From: Chitinispirillales bacterium ANBcel5
GTDB lineage: Bacteria > Fibrobacterota > Chitinivibrionia > Chitinivibrionales > Chitinispirillaceae
Direction: 5' to 3'
NCBI GenBank assembly: GCA_029688955.1
Contig: JARUKZ010000007.1
Coordinates: 1-64,000 of the forward strand
Length of the DNA stretch: 64,000 nucleotides
Positions 8,316 through 17,178 of the stretch are shown piece after piece. The notes under the pieces were generated by a model that was not told the DNA's origin, ran no database searches, and saw nothing but the letters and a program-made list of their open reading frames with translations. Every line of letters begins with the position of its first letter. Position 1 is the first letter of the stretch. Both the position numbers and the translations under genes were made by a program.

Positions 8316-9317
8316 ATGGAACAAGAGAAAATAATTGATGTCGCGGGGATCGGTTCACCTATAATAGATCTCCTTGCTCACGTTCCCGACAGTTTTATTG
8401 AAGAACTGGGTGCAACTAAAGGCGGTATGGAGCTTGTTATGGAGCAGGAGCTGAAAGATATCTTGCAAAAGCTTCCAGCAGAAGCGGTTTGTGCTCCCGG
8501 AGGTGCAGCAGCAAACACCACATTTGTGCTGACTCAACTGGGGCTTAAAACCTCCTTTATGGGTATGTTGGGCCGTGATTCCCTGGGGGAATACTATTTG
8601 GAGAACTTTCAAAATATAGGTGGTGAGTGTTGTCATTTCAGGCATTCAGAAGACCATCCTACCGCTCAATGTATAAGTCTTATCACTCCTGATGCTGAGC
8701 GTACTATGCGTACTCACTTGGGAGCTGCTGCGCTTTTTGAGCATCATCCCATTACTGCTGCTGATTTCAGCCAAATCAAGCACGTACACATCGAAGGCTA
8801 TCTGCTGTTCAATGCTGATTTAATTCAGAAAATTCTCTTTTGCGCAAAACAGGCCCAGTGCACGATAAGTCTGGATCTGGGGTCCTTTGAAGTAGTTAAT
8901 GCCTCAAGGGAATTGCTCAGAGAGCTATTGAAGGAATATGTTGATATAGTGTTTGCAAATGAGTTGGAAGCAGAAGCTTTTGCCGGGACAACTGATATGG
9001 ATTCTGCTCTTGAAACACTGTTTGAATACTGTGCGATTGCTGCAGTTAAACTCGGCAGTAAAGGTGCAATGGTGAAAAACTCCGAAATCAAACATTGGAT
9101 CGATCCGGTTGTAACCGAAAACGTCGTTGATACCACTGGTGCAGGTGATCTTTGGGCAGCAGGTTTTCTGTACGGATTTGTTCAAGGGCACTCACTTGAA
9201 ACCTGCGGCAGAATGGGGGCGGTGATCGGGTCGCATGCAGTACGTCATCTTGGCAGCAGTCTGACCAGGGAATCATGGGAACAATTAAATGAAGAATTTT
9301 TTGAACTCACTGTCTAA
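8316..9317 (+). CDS. PfkB-family kinase, probable adenosine kinase
   Basis: A 333-aa ribokinase-like sugar/nucleoside kinase. The N-terminal part has [15 protein letters not shown] and the GG-containing substrate site [17 protein letters not shown] (about residues 61-77). The C-terminal catalytic signature [16 protein letters not shown] contains the conserved Asp base and anion hole. The fold family is certain; the substrate is inferred. Between metK and ahcY, a kinase that phosphorylates the adenosine released from S-adenosylhomocysteine makes best sense, pulling the reversible AhcY reaction forward and returning adenosine to AMP. It begins 21 bp after metK with a GAGGAG ribosome site, and ahcY follows after 11 bp. 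Confidence 0.88.
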   Translation: MEQEKIIDVAGIGSPIIDLLAHVPDSFIEELGATKGGMELVMEQELKDILQKLPAEAVCAPGGAAANTTFVLTQLGLKTSFMGMLGRDSLGEYYLENFQNIGGECCHFRHSEDHPTAQCISLITPDAERTMRTHLGAAALFEHHPITAADFSQIKHVHIEGYLLFNADLIQKILFCAKQAQCTISLDLGSFEVVNASRELLRELLKEYVDIVFANELEAEAFAGTTDMDSALETLFEYCAIAAVKLGSKGAMVKNSEIKHWIDPVVTENVVDTTGAGDLWAAGFLYGFVQGHSLETCGRMGAVIGSHAVRHLGSSLTRESWEQLNEEFFELTV

Positions 9318-9328
9318 CAGGAGGTTAT

Positions 9329-10741
9329 ATGGTAGAAACACAGCAGCTAGATTATAAAGTGAAGGATTTGTCACTTGCCGAATTTGGCAGAAAAGAAATT
9401 GAAATAGCAGAAAAAGAGATGCCGGGATTGATGGCTACACGTGAAAAATATGGTCACCAAAAGCCTCTTGAAGGGGTACGTATCAGCGGCAGTCTTCATA
9501 TGACAATACAAACTGCAGTTCTTATAGAGACACTGGCAGAACTTGGAGCCGATATACGGTGGGCATCCTGTAACATCTTTTCAACCCAAGATCATGCTGC
9601 TGCAGCCATTGCTTTAACGGGGATTCCGGTTTTTGCATGGAAAGGGGAAACGCTTGAGGAATACTGGTGGTGCACCAGACAGGCGCTCACCTGGCCGGAT
9701 GGAAAGGGACCGCAGCTTATTGTTGATGATGGGGGAGATGCAACACTTCTGGTACACCGGGGCTACGAGGCTGAAAATAATCCCTCTGTTTTGGATGAAC
9801 CCACCGATAATAAAGAAGAGGCCATTCAAAATGAGCTGTTGCGCGAATTGCTTTCAAAAAATCCACAATTTTGGCATGCTGTTATTGAAGAGTTGCGTGG
9901 TGTTTCTGAGGAAACCACAACAGGTGTTAATCGCCTATACGAAATGGAAAAAAATGGTTCTCTTCTCGTACCTGCCATTAATGTTAATGATTCGGTCACT
10001 AAAAGTAAATTTGATAACATTTACGGCTGTCGGGAATCACTGGTTGATGGGATAAAGCGTGCAACAGATGTCATGATTTCAGGGAAAGTAGCCCTGGTTT
10101 GTGGGTTCGGTGATGTAGGGAAAGGCTCTGCGCAATCACTACAAGGGCAGAAAGCTCAGGTGTGGGTATCTGAAATAGACCCAATCTGTGCCCTTCAGGC
10201 ATCAATGTCGGGATATAAGGTTACAACTGTTGAAAACGCCCTTACTCATGCTGATATATACGTAACTACAACCGGAAATAGAGATGTTATTACTGCAGAG
10301 CATATGTCTAAAATGAAAGATCAGGCAATTGTATGTAACATCGGTCATTTCGATAATGAAATTCAAGTTGAACAACTGAATGCATGGCCGGGTATTGAAC
10401 GTATCACAATCAAACCACAGGTAGATAAATATATTTTTCCCGATGGACATGCGATTTATCTGCTTGCGGAGGGGCGACTGGTAAATCTGGGATGTGCTAC
10501 CGGACATCCATCTTTTGTCATGTCAAACTCATTCACAAATCAGACGCTTGCTCAAATCGATTTATGGCAAAATAAACGGGATGTGGGGGTATACCGGCTT
10601 CCAAAACATCTGGATGAAGAAGTCGCTCGTCTGCATCTGGAGAAAATAGGGGCTGAACTGACTGAACTGAGCAATGAACAGGCAGACTATATCGGGGTAC
10701 CCAAAAACGGACCATACAAATCCGAACATTATCGCTATTAA
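9329..10741 (+). CDS. ahcY: Adenosylhomocysteinase
   Basis: NAD-dependent hydrolysis of S-adenosylhomocysteine to homocysteine and adenosine, which relieves product inhibition of methyltransferases. 470 residues, normal for bacterial forms. Landmarks are [18 protein letters not shown] near the N-terminus, [13 protein letters not shown], the DDGGD motif, the NAD-binding glycine motif GFGDVGKG (259-266), GHFDNEI, and the conserved C-terminal ending YKSEHYRY with the NAD-contacting Lys and Tyr. The start has AGGAGG seven bases upstream. As third gene of the metK operon it clears the SAH made by the next gene, which releases one SAH per methyl transfer and so three per betaine formed. Confidence 0.97.
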   Translation: MVETQQLDYKVKDLSLAEFGRKEIEIAEKEMPGLMATREKYGHQKPLEGVRISGSLHMTIQTAVLIETLAELGADIRWASCNIFSTQDHAAAAIALTGIPVFAWKGETLEEYWWCTRQALTWPDGKGPQLIVDDGGDATLLVHRGYEAENNPSVLDEPTDNKEEAIQNELLRELLSKNPQFWHAVIEELRGVSEETTTGVNRLYEMEKNGSLLVPAINVNDSVTKSKFDNIYGCRESLVDGIKRATDVMISGKVALVCGFGDVGKGSAQSLQGQKAQVWVSEIDPICALQASMSGYKVTTVENALTHADIYVTTTGNRDVITAEHMSKMKDQAIVCNIGHFDNEIQVEQLNAWPGIERITIKPQVDKYIFPDGHAIYLLAEGRLVNLGCATGHPSFVMSNSFTNQTLAQIDLWQNKRDVGVYRLPKHLDEEVARLHLEKIGAELTELSNEQADYIGVPKNGPYKSEHYRY

Positions 10742-10764
10742 AGTCAAAAAACGAAAGAGGAGTT

Positions 10765-12423
10765 ATGAGTATAGAGACAGAAGAATCACTTGAACAATCT
10801 TTCGGAAATGATCCCACAAAGGTGCGTGATACTCACCATTATAAAGATGAGTATGTTAATAGTTTCGTCGATAAATGGGACAACCTTATTGGTTGGAAAA
10901 ACCGTGAGCTATCTGAGGGTGATTTTTTCATAAAGACATTGCGCCGACACGGGGCCAGAAAAATACTTGACGTTGCTACGGGGACAGGATTTCATTCGAT
11001 TCGGTTGCTTAAAGCAGGATTTGATGTTGTCAGTGCTGACGGTTCACCTGTCATGCTGGCAAAAGCATTTGAAAACGGAGTAAAAAACGGATATATTCTG
11101 CGTACGGTCCAGGCTGACTGGCGCTTTCTCAACCGGGATATACATGGTGAATATGATGCTATCATTTGCCTTGGCAACTCCTTCACTCATCTGTTTGATG
11201 AAAACGACCGGCGTAAGGCATTGGCTGAATACTACGCAATGCTTAAACATGATGGAATTTTAATTATCGATCAGCGAAACTATGATGCTATCCTGGATAA
11301 CGGCTATTCAAGCAAACATACCTATTATTATTGTGGTGATAATGTAAAGGTAGAACCTGAATATGTTGACTCCGGTTTGGCCAGGTTTAAATACATTTTT
11401 CCGGAAGAAACTCATTTTCATTTAAATATGTTTCCTTTGAGAAAAAAGTATATGCACCGCCTCTTAAAAGAGGTAGGGTTTCAAAATGTTGAGACATATG
11501 GCGATTTTCAGGAAACGTATCACGATCATGAGCCTGACTTTTTCATTCATGTCGTTGAAAAAAAATATAAACCCTGCGGGGAATCAGTACCCCCAGAGTT
11601 GTGTGAAGCCACCAACATTGCGCGGGATTATTACAATAGTGGTGATGCTGATAACTATTATTGCACTATATGGGGTGGCGAGGACATTCATATTGGACTC
11701 TACAACAATGAAAGCGAAGATGTTGCCACCGCCAGCAGTAGAACCGTTGATAAGATGTTTTCGCTATTAAAGGGCATCGATTCCAAAAGCCGTGTGCTGG
11801 ATATAGGCGCCGGGTATGGTGGGGCTGCAAGGGCAATTGCCAAAAAGGCGGGATGCTCAGTATCGGCACTCAACCTCAGTGAAAAAGAAAACCAACGTGA
11901 CAGAGAAATGAATCGCCAACAGGGTTTGGATAAACTTGTAACTGTTATTGATGGCAGTTTTGAAAGTATCCCTTTTCCTGATAATAGTTTCGATGTCGTG
12001 TGGTCACAGGATGCCATTCTCCACAGTGGAAACAGAGAGCAGGTTATTGCAGAGGTCAGCCGTGTACTTAAAGCTGGAGGACAGTTTATTTTCACCGATC
12101 CTATGATGGTTGATGACTGTTCTGATGACGTACTTAAGCCTATTTTAGAGCGTATACATTTGGAAACCCTCGGTTCACCGGGCTTTTATCGGAAGACCTG
12201 CAGTGCTTATGGGCTCAACGAAATTAAATTTCACGATCTTTCTGAATACCTTCCAATTCATTACCAGCGAATTCTGGAAGAAACTGAAGCACATGAAGAA
12301 ACTCTTAAAAAGACGGTTAGCACAGAATATATCCAGAAAATGAAAAAAGGACTGAAACATTGGATTGATGGAGGTAAAAAGGGATATCTGACCTGGGGAA
12401 TATTTCACTTTTCAAAAGAATGA
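10765..12423 (+). CDS. Fused glycine/sarcosine and dimethylglycine N-methyltransferase (betaine synthesis)
   Basis: A 552-aa protein with two complete SAM-dependent methyltransferase domains. Domain 1 (about 15-270) resembles glycine/sarcosine N-methyltransferase: motif I DVATGTG (69-75), ADGSPVMLAKA and ICLGNSFTHLFD. Domain 2 (about 275-550) resembles sarcosine/dimethylglycine N-methyltransferase: ARDYYNSGDADNYYCTIWGG, motif I LDIGAGYGG (345-353) and WSQDAILHSG. Together they would turn glycine into glycine betaine with three SAM. Halophiles often carry these as two genes; a fused form has, to my knowledge, been described in the actinomycete Actinopolyspora. The frame is unbroken across the junction, and AGAGGAG precedes the ATG. 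Last gene of the operon, followed by a terminator hairpin. Confidence 0.9.
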   Translation: MSIETEESLEQSFGNDPTKVRDTHHYKDEYVNSFVDKWDNLIGWKNRELSEGDFFIKTLRRHGARKILDVATGTGFHSIRLLKAGFDVVSADGSPVMLAKAFENGVKNGYILRTVQADWRFLNRDIHGEYDAIICLGNSFTHLFDENDRRKALAEYYAMLKHDGILIIDQRNYDAILDNGYSSKHTYYYCGDNVKVEPEYVDSGLARFKYIFPEETHFHLNMFPLRKKYMHRLLKEVGFQNVETYGDFQETYHDHEPDFFIHVVEKKYKPCGESVPPELCEATNIARDYYNSGDADNYYCTIWGGEDIHIGLYNNESEDVATASSRTVDKMFSLLKGIDSKSRVLDIGAGYGGAARAIAKKAGCSVSALNLSEKENQRDREMNRQQGLDKLVTVIDGSFESIPFPDNSFDVVWSQDAILHSGNREQVIAEVSRVLKAGGQFIFTDPMMVDDCSDDVLKPILERIHLETLGSPGFYRKTCSAYGLNEIKFHDLSEYLPIHYQRILEETEAHEETLKKTVSTEYIQKMKKGLKHWIDGGKKGYLTWGIFHFSKE

Positions 12424-12491
12424 AATGAGTGCATTTTTTAGCGTTATCCACTTTAAATAGTGCAATCTCCAGCACTCAAAGTTGCAATAAC

Positions 12492-12523
12492 TCGGGGGAA
12501 ACGATTTCTTTTGTTTTCCCCGA
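12492..12523. terminator. Terminator hairpin between convergent genes
   Basis: TCGGGGGAAAC pairs with GTTTTCCCCGA around a 10-nt loop, followed by ATTTTAG on the plus strand. It lies between the end of the betaine operon and the convergent hydrolase gene and probably serves the former. Confidence 0.7.
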
Positions 12524-12573
12524 ATTTTAGTATTACCCCAAATAATTGGTGACCGCCCAAAAAAAGGGGTATA

Positions 12574-14601
12574 TTATACCAGTTTGCGGGGGATTGTGAT
12601 ATGCTTATTTTTACTAAACACACGTTCATCTTTTTCGAACGCATCCAGTTGTGTGTGTAAATAGAAATTTTTTCTGTCACAGGTAAGAACTGTTTTTGTT
12701 CTGGTGTGAACATGCCAATTTCCCCGGCGCATCCCCCGTTCCCAAATTGTTTCACCGGTTGCAGAGTCGAAAGAGTCGCTGGTTACCATGTACTTTTCCA
12801 CCGATTTTTGGTTCATGGTCATGCCAATGTCATCTAAAACCCAGACACCGTCATCCTTGATAACCTCAAGGGTGTCAATTTCAGTTGCAAGGTCGCGAAT
12901 TACCCTCCAGTTTGATTCTCCTGCATGTATTTGAGTGGTTGGTGAGTGTGGAGCGGATTCCGGTGGTTCAAAGGTACGAAGTTGATTATCGCCAAGATTT
13001 TCAGGCCGGACCGGTAGCTTTAGCATCGAATGAGCCGGATAGATGGTTAGCATCGATGGATGGGGAGGAAGCCATGCAAGGGGCCAGTAGGATGAGGATA
13101 TTGAGAGACGAATCTTGTGTCCTACTGGAAACGACTGAGCAATACCGTTTAGATCAACACAGACATCGACTGGTTCGTCCGGAGGTAATTTGACCGGATG
13201 TTCATTACCTGTGCGATGTGTCAGATTTAATACACCATAAGTCACTCTGTTCGCCTTGCCATCAGGTGCCACATCAGAGATGCGGGCTGCTACCATTGCC
13301 ACCGGTTCACTTGATTTCAGGCGCAAACATAGTTTTACTCTTCCAAGAATTTCCACTTTTTCCTCCAGCGGTGCTGTTTCGAAGACAAGTGCCCCGCCAT
13401 CTTCATCACGTTGATCACCAGGAAGATCAGGAGTGGCGCTGTAAGAGCACCACTTTCCCGCAAAATGTCCTACCGTGGAGGGTGACTGAATAGTCAGAGG
13501 AGAAGAATCAAGTGCCTGTGCACTCCGGAGCAGTCGTTTGTTTCCGTCAAGAAGAAAATTTATAACGGAGACATTTTCAGAGGGCCATTGGTCCTCGGCC
13601 ACCCATCTTCCGGGGCGTTTGTGATATCTTGCCGCAGGCGCTATGCTATCAAGCATCCACACCCTGAGCCGAGGCTCTTCAGCCAGTCCGTTGTTCTTTC
13701 CTTTAAGCCAATAATCCCACCAACGAACCGATTCCTGTAGAAAACCAATGGCCGGCCCCGGTACCCCAAGGTGGGGATAGAGATGACTCCAGGGGCCGAT
13801 AAGCCCATAAGCGGGAGCATGAGAAAGCCCCTGAACAAGGCGAAAAACCGCGTTTGAGTAACCATCAGCCCATCCGCTGGCAGCAAGCACAGGGATCTGT
13901 ATTTTGCTGAAATCCTCACAAACCGATCCATGCTTCCAGTAAGAATCACGGTGTTGATGATGCAGCCACTGTTCGAGCCATACTTCATCGTGCTCCAGTC
14001 GCTTAAGCCACATAGAACGCCAGCGCTCACCCACGATTTCAGGATCTGGCGGGCTGGAATTGTAGGCGAACATGGTGGCTGCCCAACTTAAATTGTCACC
14101 CAGAAGACATCCCCCCATATAGTGAACATCGTCAGCATAACGATCGTCGGTGGAACACAAAGAGATAATCGCTTTAAGTGAGGGGGGCTGAAGCGAGGCT
14201 ATTTGCAGTCCATTGAATCCTCCCCAGGAAATACCAATCATCCCGGTACTTCCATTACACCAGGGTTGTTCGGCAATCCACTCCAGTGCTGCACAGCCGT
14301 CCTCCAGTTCCTGTGGAAGATACTCGTCCAAAAGTATCCCTTCGGATTCTCCGCTTCCTCTGATATCCAGGCGTACCGATGCATATCCGTGGCCTGCAAA
14401 ATAGGCATGAATACCGGTATCACGCTGGCGCATGTAGTCCCGTTTGCGGTAAGGGGTATATTCTACAATTGCCGGAACCGGATTACTTTCGGCATCTTCA
14501 GGAAGGAAAATACGGGCGGCAAGATTGACTCCATCGCGCATTTTTATCCACTGGTTTTCTATACATCGGATATTATGGGGCAAATCTGAAACATATCGCA
14601 C
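12574..14601 (-). CDS. CocE/NonD-family alpha/beta hydrolase (X-Pro-peptidase-like)
   Basis: A 675-aa serine hydrolase of the CocE/X-prolyl dipeptidyl-peptidase superfamily. The N-terminal alpha/beta domain carries the nucleophile motif GISWGGF with Ser125, RLDIRGSGESEG (oxyanion region), a probable acid in ASGWADGYSNAV and a probable His in GPWSHLYPHLG. The C-terminal half is the jelly-roll (X-Pro C-terminal domain) seen in this family. It has no signal peptide, so it is cytoplasmic. It lies 24 bp downstream of an ATP-grasp gene on the same strand and the two surely form an operon. A peptide-bond or ester-forming ligase beside a peptidase-like hydrolase suggests they act on the same small peptide or amide; the compound is unknown. 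Confidence 0.88.
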   Translation of the reverse strand: MRYVSDLPHNIRCIENQWIKMRDGVNLAARIFLPEDAESNPVPAIVEYTPYRKRDYMRQRDTGIHAYFAGHGYASVRLDIRGSGESEGILLDEYLPQELEDGCAALEWIAEQPWCNGSTGMIGISWGGFNGLQIASLQPPSLKAIISLCSTDDRYADDVHYMGGCLLGDNLSWAATMFAYNSSPPDPEIVGERWRSMWLKRLEHDEVWLEQWLHHQHRDSYWKHGSVCEDFSKIQIPVLAASGWADGYSNAVFRLVQGLSHAPAYGLIGPWSHLYPHLGVPGPAIGFLQESVRWWDYWLKGKNNGLAEEPRLRVWMLDSIAPAARYHKRPGRWVAEDQWPSENVSVINFLLDGNKRLLRSAQALDSSPLTIQSPSTVGHFAGKWCSYSATPDLPGDQRDEDGGALVFETAPLEEKVEILGRVKLCLRLKSSEPVAMVAARISDVAPDGKANRVTYGVLNLTHRTGNEHPVKLPPDEPVDVCVDLNGIAQSFPVGHKIRLSISSSYWPLAWLPPHPSMLTIYPAHSMLKLPVRPENLGDNQLRTFEPPESAPHSPTTQIHAGESNWRVIRDLATEIDTLEVIKDDGVWVLDDIGMTMNQKSVEKYMVTSDSFDSATGETIWERGMRRGNWHVHTRTKTVLTCDRKNFYLHTQLDAFEKDERVFSKNKHITIPRKLV

Positions 14602-14625
14602 AACTATACCTCCGGATTAGGATCA

Positions 14626-15912
14626 TCATTTTACATCTTCGATATAGTAAGGAAGAGAGTCGAGAATGCGGATATATTTTTGGAGCAGCTCTTCACGGCT
14701 TCCTGCGCTCAGATATACAATACCAAGACAATAGCTGTAACTGTCCTGACCTTTAAGATCAGAAAGCCGCACCCCTTCGGGAGCATCCCAGAAAATTATA
14801 GAATCAGATACCTGTTCCTGAACTCGCTCTATCTCTTCACGGGTGGGTGCTCGTAAAACAGTTCCATCGCTGAAGTGTCGGAAATAACACTTTGCAGATA
14901 CCGCCGCATCACCCTGGCGATAGGGGACATCAGGTTTGCGCCCCAAGCCAAGATCTACCATTACTTTGAGATTTGACATACCATCAACACGCTTGTAACA
15001 TTCCGCATGAGACTGAGAAATACGCGGGTTAACCTCCAGAAGCCACAGGTGATCGTCCTTTTTATCATAATAGAACTCGATATTGAAAGCCTGATTGTCA
15101 TAACCCAGTTTGTTCATAACCGTGGTCCCGAGCGAGATGATGCGTTTTTTCACCTGATCTGGTAGTCGAGAGGGGTATTCGTAGCGAAAAAAAGAGGAAA
15201 GATGTGTATAGTTAATGGAATCCACAACGCCGTAGGGGTAAACCTCTCCATTGTGAACGTATCCTGAAAGTGTGCACTGCGAATCGGTGGCGATTTCCTT
15301 CTCTATTATACACCACATCCCATCGATGCCCATGACCTCCGGGGGTAATGTGATATGTTGAAGCGCTTGATTGAACGGCTCACCATAGCGGTGAATTTCA
15401 TGCTGCATTTTTTCAATAGCGTAAAAAAAATCTTTCTCACTTGTAACTCTCAGCGCAAGTTGAGAGGCTACAGACTTAACCGGTTTGATCCAAAAGGGAA
15501 AACTGATTTCAAGATCATTCAGGGGGTTATCGGAAAAAGGGTTAAGTGCCTGAAACTGGGGAGTGTTTTCGGGAATAACCTCCATATGCGCACAACGGCT
15601 CCAGTATTTGTGCTCGCAATGAATCACACTCTCAAGAGATGCTCCCGGAAGACGGAGTTGCCGTTTAAACCACGCAGCAAGACATGTTGAGGGATAATCC
15701 CACCATGATATAACCGCATCAGGAGTAATACCCCATTCTTCAATACGATGTTCACCCAGCCTTCGCAGGGCTTCGAATTCCCCAAATCCTTTTTCGTGTG
15801 CTTCCTTGTAGCTGATAAGACAGTGATAGTCGATTTCATCGGCTCCCTGAATCTCACGGAGTCTCTGGGCATTGAAAGGGTCTATTCCAATGACAAAAAC
15901 TTGTTTTTTCAT
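14626..15912 (-). CDS. ATP-grasp ligase of unknown substrate
   Basis: A 428-aa protein with an ATP-grasp core. FPFWIKPVKSVASQLALRV is the ATP-binding lysine strand (about residues 135-155), FNIEFYYDKKDDHLWLLEVN carries the metal-binding acidic residues, and VNPRISQSHAECYKRVDG completes the active site (about 285-310). The N-terminal 110 residues form the pre-grasp Rossmann-like region (VFVIGIDPFNAQRL). Such enzymes join a carboxylate to an amine or thiol through an acylphosphate. The only context is the CocE-family hydrolase immediately downstream; with the betaine operon close by, a peptide-type compatible solute is one possible product, but nothing in the sequence proves it. Highest confidence is for fold and reaction class. 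Confidence 0.82.
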   Translation of the reverse strand: MKKQVFVIGIDPFNAQRLREIQGADEIDYHCLISYKEAHEKGFGEFEALRRLGEHRIEEWGITPDAVISWWDYPSTCLAAWFKRQLRLPGASLESVIHCEHKYWSRCAHMEVIPENTPQFQALNPFSDNPLNDLEISFPFWIKPVKSVASQLALRVTSEKDFFYAIEKMQHEIHRYGEPFNQALQHITLPPEVMGIDGMWCIIEKEIATDSQCTLSGYVHNGEVYPYGVVDSINYTHLSSFFRYEYPSRLPDQVKKRIISLGTTVMNKLGYDNQAFNIEFYYDKKDDHLWLLEVNPRISQSHAECYKRVDGMSNLKVMVDLGLGRKPDVPYRQGDAAVSAKCYFRHFSDGTVLRAPTREEIERVQEQVSDSIIFWDAPEGVRLSDLKGQDSYSYCLGIVYLSAGSREELLQKYIRILDSLPYYIEDVK

Positions 15913-16205
15913 CCGCTTTCCCCTGAGTCAGCTTTAAAGCTGGTAAATGTGGATAACTTACAGCTCTGTAAGTGATTCTGCTTAGTACTTCAGAGTAAAA
16001 ACAAAACCTATGCCAATATTCATGCAGGGGTGAACGCACGGCACCTGGACTATGAACTATACCTCATAACCCCAATACTGTTCATAAAAGATGAGACTTA
16101 AGGCACCCGGCTCTATTCACCTGCCCTCTCCAAAATATTCTAACAATGCTGTTTACAAAACCGATCAAACAGCCTTGTTTCATTTATTAACTTTTGTAAA
16201 AGGAT

Positions 16206-16257
16206 TAAGGCGCAAAGGAAAAAAATGGTTAGGAAAAAAGAAGGGGTAATTGGATGG
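16206..16257 (+). repeat. Dispersed intergenic repeat, copy B
   Basis: AAGGCGCAAAGGAA followed by AAATGGTTAGGAAAAAAGAA and GGGGTAATTGGATGG. It aligns with copy A at 4851-4917, differing at a few positions in the second half, and with the start of copy C. Confidence 0.55.
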
Positions 16258-16390
16258 TGTGATGCCTGTATGAAAAGGGTAGTACTTTGTGTCGTTGTGG
16301 TGAGCTCCTCTAGATCGATCTGAACCCTTAAATCGGTATATGCTAGGGCTGTAGTAGAAAGTGCAGAATAGTAAGCAGGGGCCTAAAAAC

Positions 16391-16433
16391 AAAAAAAACC
16401 CTCAAATCTGCTCATTTAGGGCAATTTTGAGGG
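16391..16433 (-). terminator. Rho-independent terminator after the tRNA genes
   Basis: On the minus strand CCCTCAAAAT pairs with ATTTGAGGG around a loop and is followed by eight T. It lies 10 bp past the CCA end of tRNA-Glu. Confidence 0.85.
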
Positions 16434-16442
16434 TCTAATCTA

Positions 16443-16518
16443 TGGTACCGCTACGGGGAATCGAACCCCGGTTTGATGGCTGAGAACCACCCGTCCTGGT
16501 CCACTAGACGATAGCGGC
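16443..16518 (-). tRNA. tRNA-Glu (anticodon CTC)
   Basis: 76 nt with encoded CCA. The acceptor stem starts GCCGCTA and pairs with TAGCGGT; D-arm GTCTAGTGGACCAGGAC; anticodon stem GGTGG/CCATC with loop TTCTCAG, giving CTC; T-arm GGGGTTCGATTCCCC. Reads GAG codons. Confidence 0.95.
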
Positions 16519-16542
16519 AAAACTTTTCTAACAACAAAAAAA

Positions 16543-16616
16543 TGGCTGGGGTGCAAGGATTCGAACCTCGATAGCTGGAACCAGAATCCAGAGTCCTGCC
16601 ATTGGACGACACCCCA
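16543..16616 (-). tRNA. tRNA-Gln (anticodon CTG)
   Basis: 74 nt with encoded CCA. The acceptor TGGGGTG/CACCCCA begins with T, as typical for tRNA-Gln. Anticodon loop TTCTGGT between CTGGA and TCCAG gives CTG. It lies 24 bp upstream of tRNA-Glu and is probably co-transcribed. Confidence 0.95.
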
Positions 16617-16757
16617 GTTAATTTTGACCTATAAAATATATCTATGGACCATTACAGGCAAGAAAAAACCAACAAAAATGATGTACATAAATGAGGATAG
16701 TTATAGCACCGGAACAGCTGTATTAGTTACGTTCGGGTAAAAAGATCTGCACATTAT

Positions 16758-17081
16758 TTATGAATCGCTTTTTTTGACGCCCAGCTCATTGAGCAGCTTA
16801 TCTGCAAATGAATCCATAAACTCTTCAGAATCATAGAATCCATTCTCAATTTTCTCTCTGACCTCGGCAATCTTTTCAGCCCGCACCTCGGGTTGAGAGG
16901 AGAGAGTCGCTGCGATAGTTTCCATCTGTGCTTTAGTTTCACTGAGCCTTTGTCCCTTTGCCGAAATTGTTGGGCTGTCGGGATTCGTTTTGACTTTTTC
17001 TCTTTGTTTCTCCGTTTTCCGAGAATCTTCAACTTTTTTAAACTCAGCCCCTAAAGATTGAGATGCCGCACTAATACGCAT
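16758..17081 (-). CDS. flgM: Anti-sigma-28 factor FlgM
   Basis: A 107-aa protein matching FlgM. The flexible N-terminal half is rich in Lys, Glu and Ser, and the C-terminal sigma-binding region carries RAEKIAEVREKIENGFYDSE followed by FADKLLNELG, the usual signature of the family. FlgM holds sigma-28 inactive until the hook is complete and is then exported through the flagellar channel. A near-perfect sigma-28 promoter lies 35 bp upstream, so FlgM is under the sigma factor it inhibits, as in enterics. It sits just after pilC and far from the other flagellar genes of this window. Another reading frame over the same bases (16754-17032) has no family resemblance. Confidence 0.88.
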   Translation of the reverse strand: MRISAASQSLGAEFKKVEDSRKTEKQREKVKTNPDSPTISAKGQRLSETKAQMETIAATLSSQPEVRAEKIAEVREKIENGFYDSEEFMDSFADKLLNELGVKKSDS

Positions 17082-17115
17082 TTAAATCACCACCTTTCTA
17101 TCATCCCTAATAGCT

Positions 17116-17142
17116 TTATCGGCAGTTTGGACCAATACTTTA
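17116..17142 (-). promoter_or_regulatory. Sigma-28 (FliA) promoter of flgM
   Basis: On the minus strand TAAAGTAT, 11-nt spacer, GCCGATAA, against the enteric consensus TAAAGTTT-N11-GCCGATAA; only one position differs and the spacing is exact. Confidence 0.88.
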
Positions 17143-17178
17143 TAGAAAAATAAAAAGTCTTCCGCCCTTAATCTGTTT

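Larger units (their letters stand above)
15913..16442. other. Intergenic region upstream of the ATP-grasp gene
   Basis: About 530 bp without a supported gene. It holds one dispersed-repeat copy (16206-16257) and the terminator of the tRNA unit (16391-16433). The rest shows no clear promoter or coding bias. Confidence 0.5.

Noticed and set aside
9633..10055. 140-codon frame within ahcY
   Set aside because: Overlaps the conserved ahcY frame; low-complexity basic product.
10765..12423. Two separate methyltransferase genes
   Set aside because: The frame is continuous through residues 265-285 with no internal ribosome site or stop, so one fused protein is the simplest reading.
16754..17032. 92-codon frame overlapping flgM
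   Set aside because: The 107-codon frame has the FlgM signature and a matching promoter; this one has neither.
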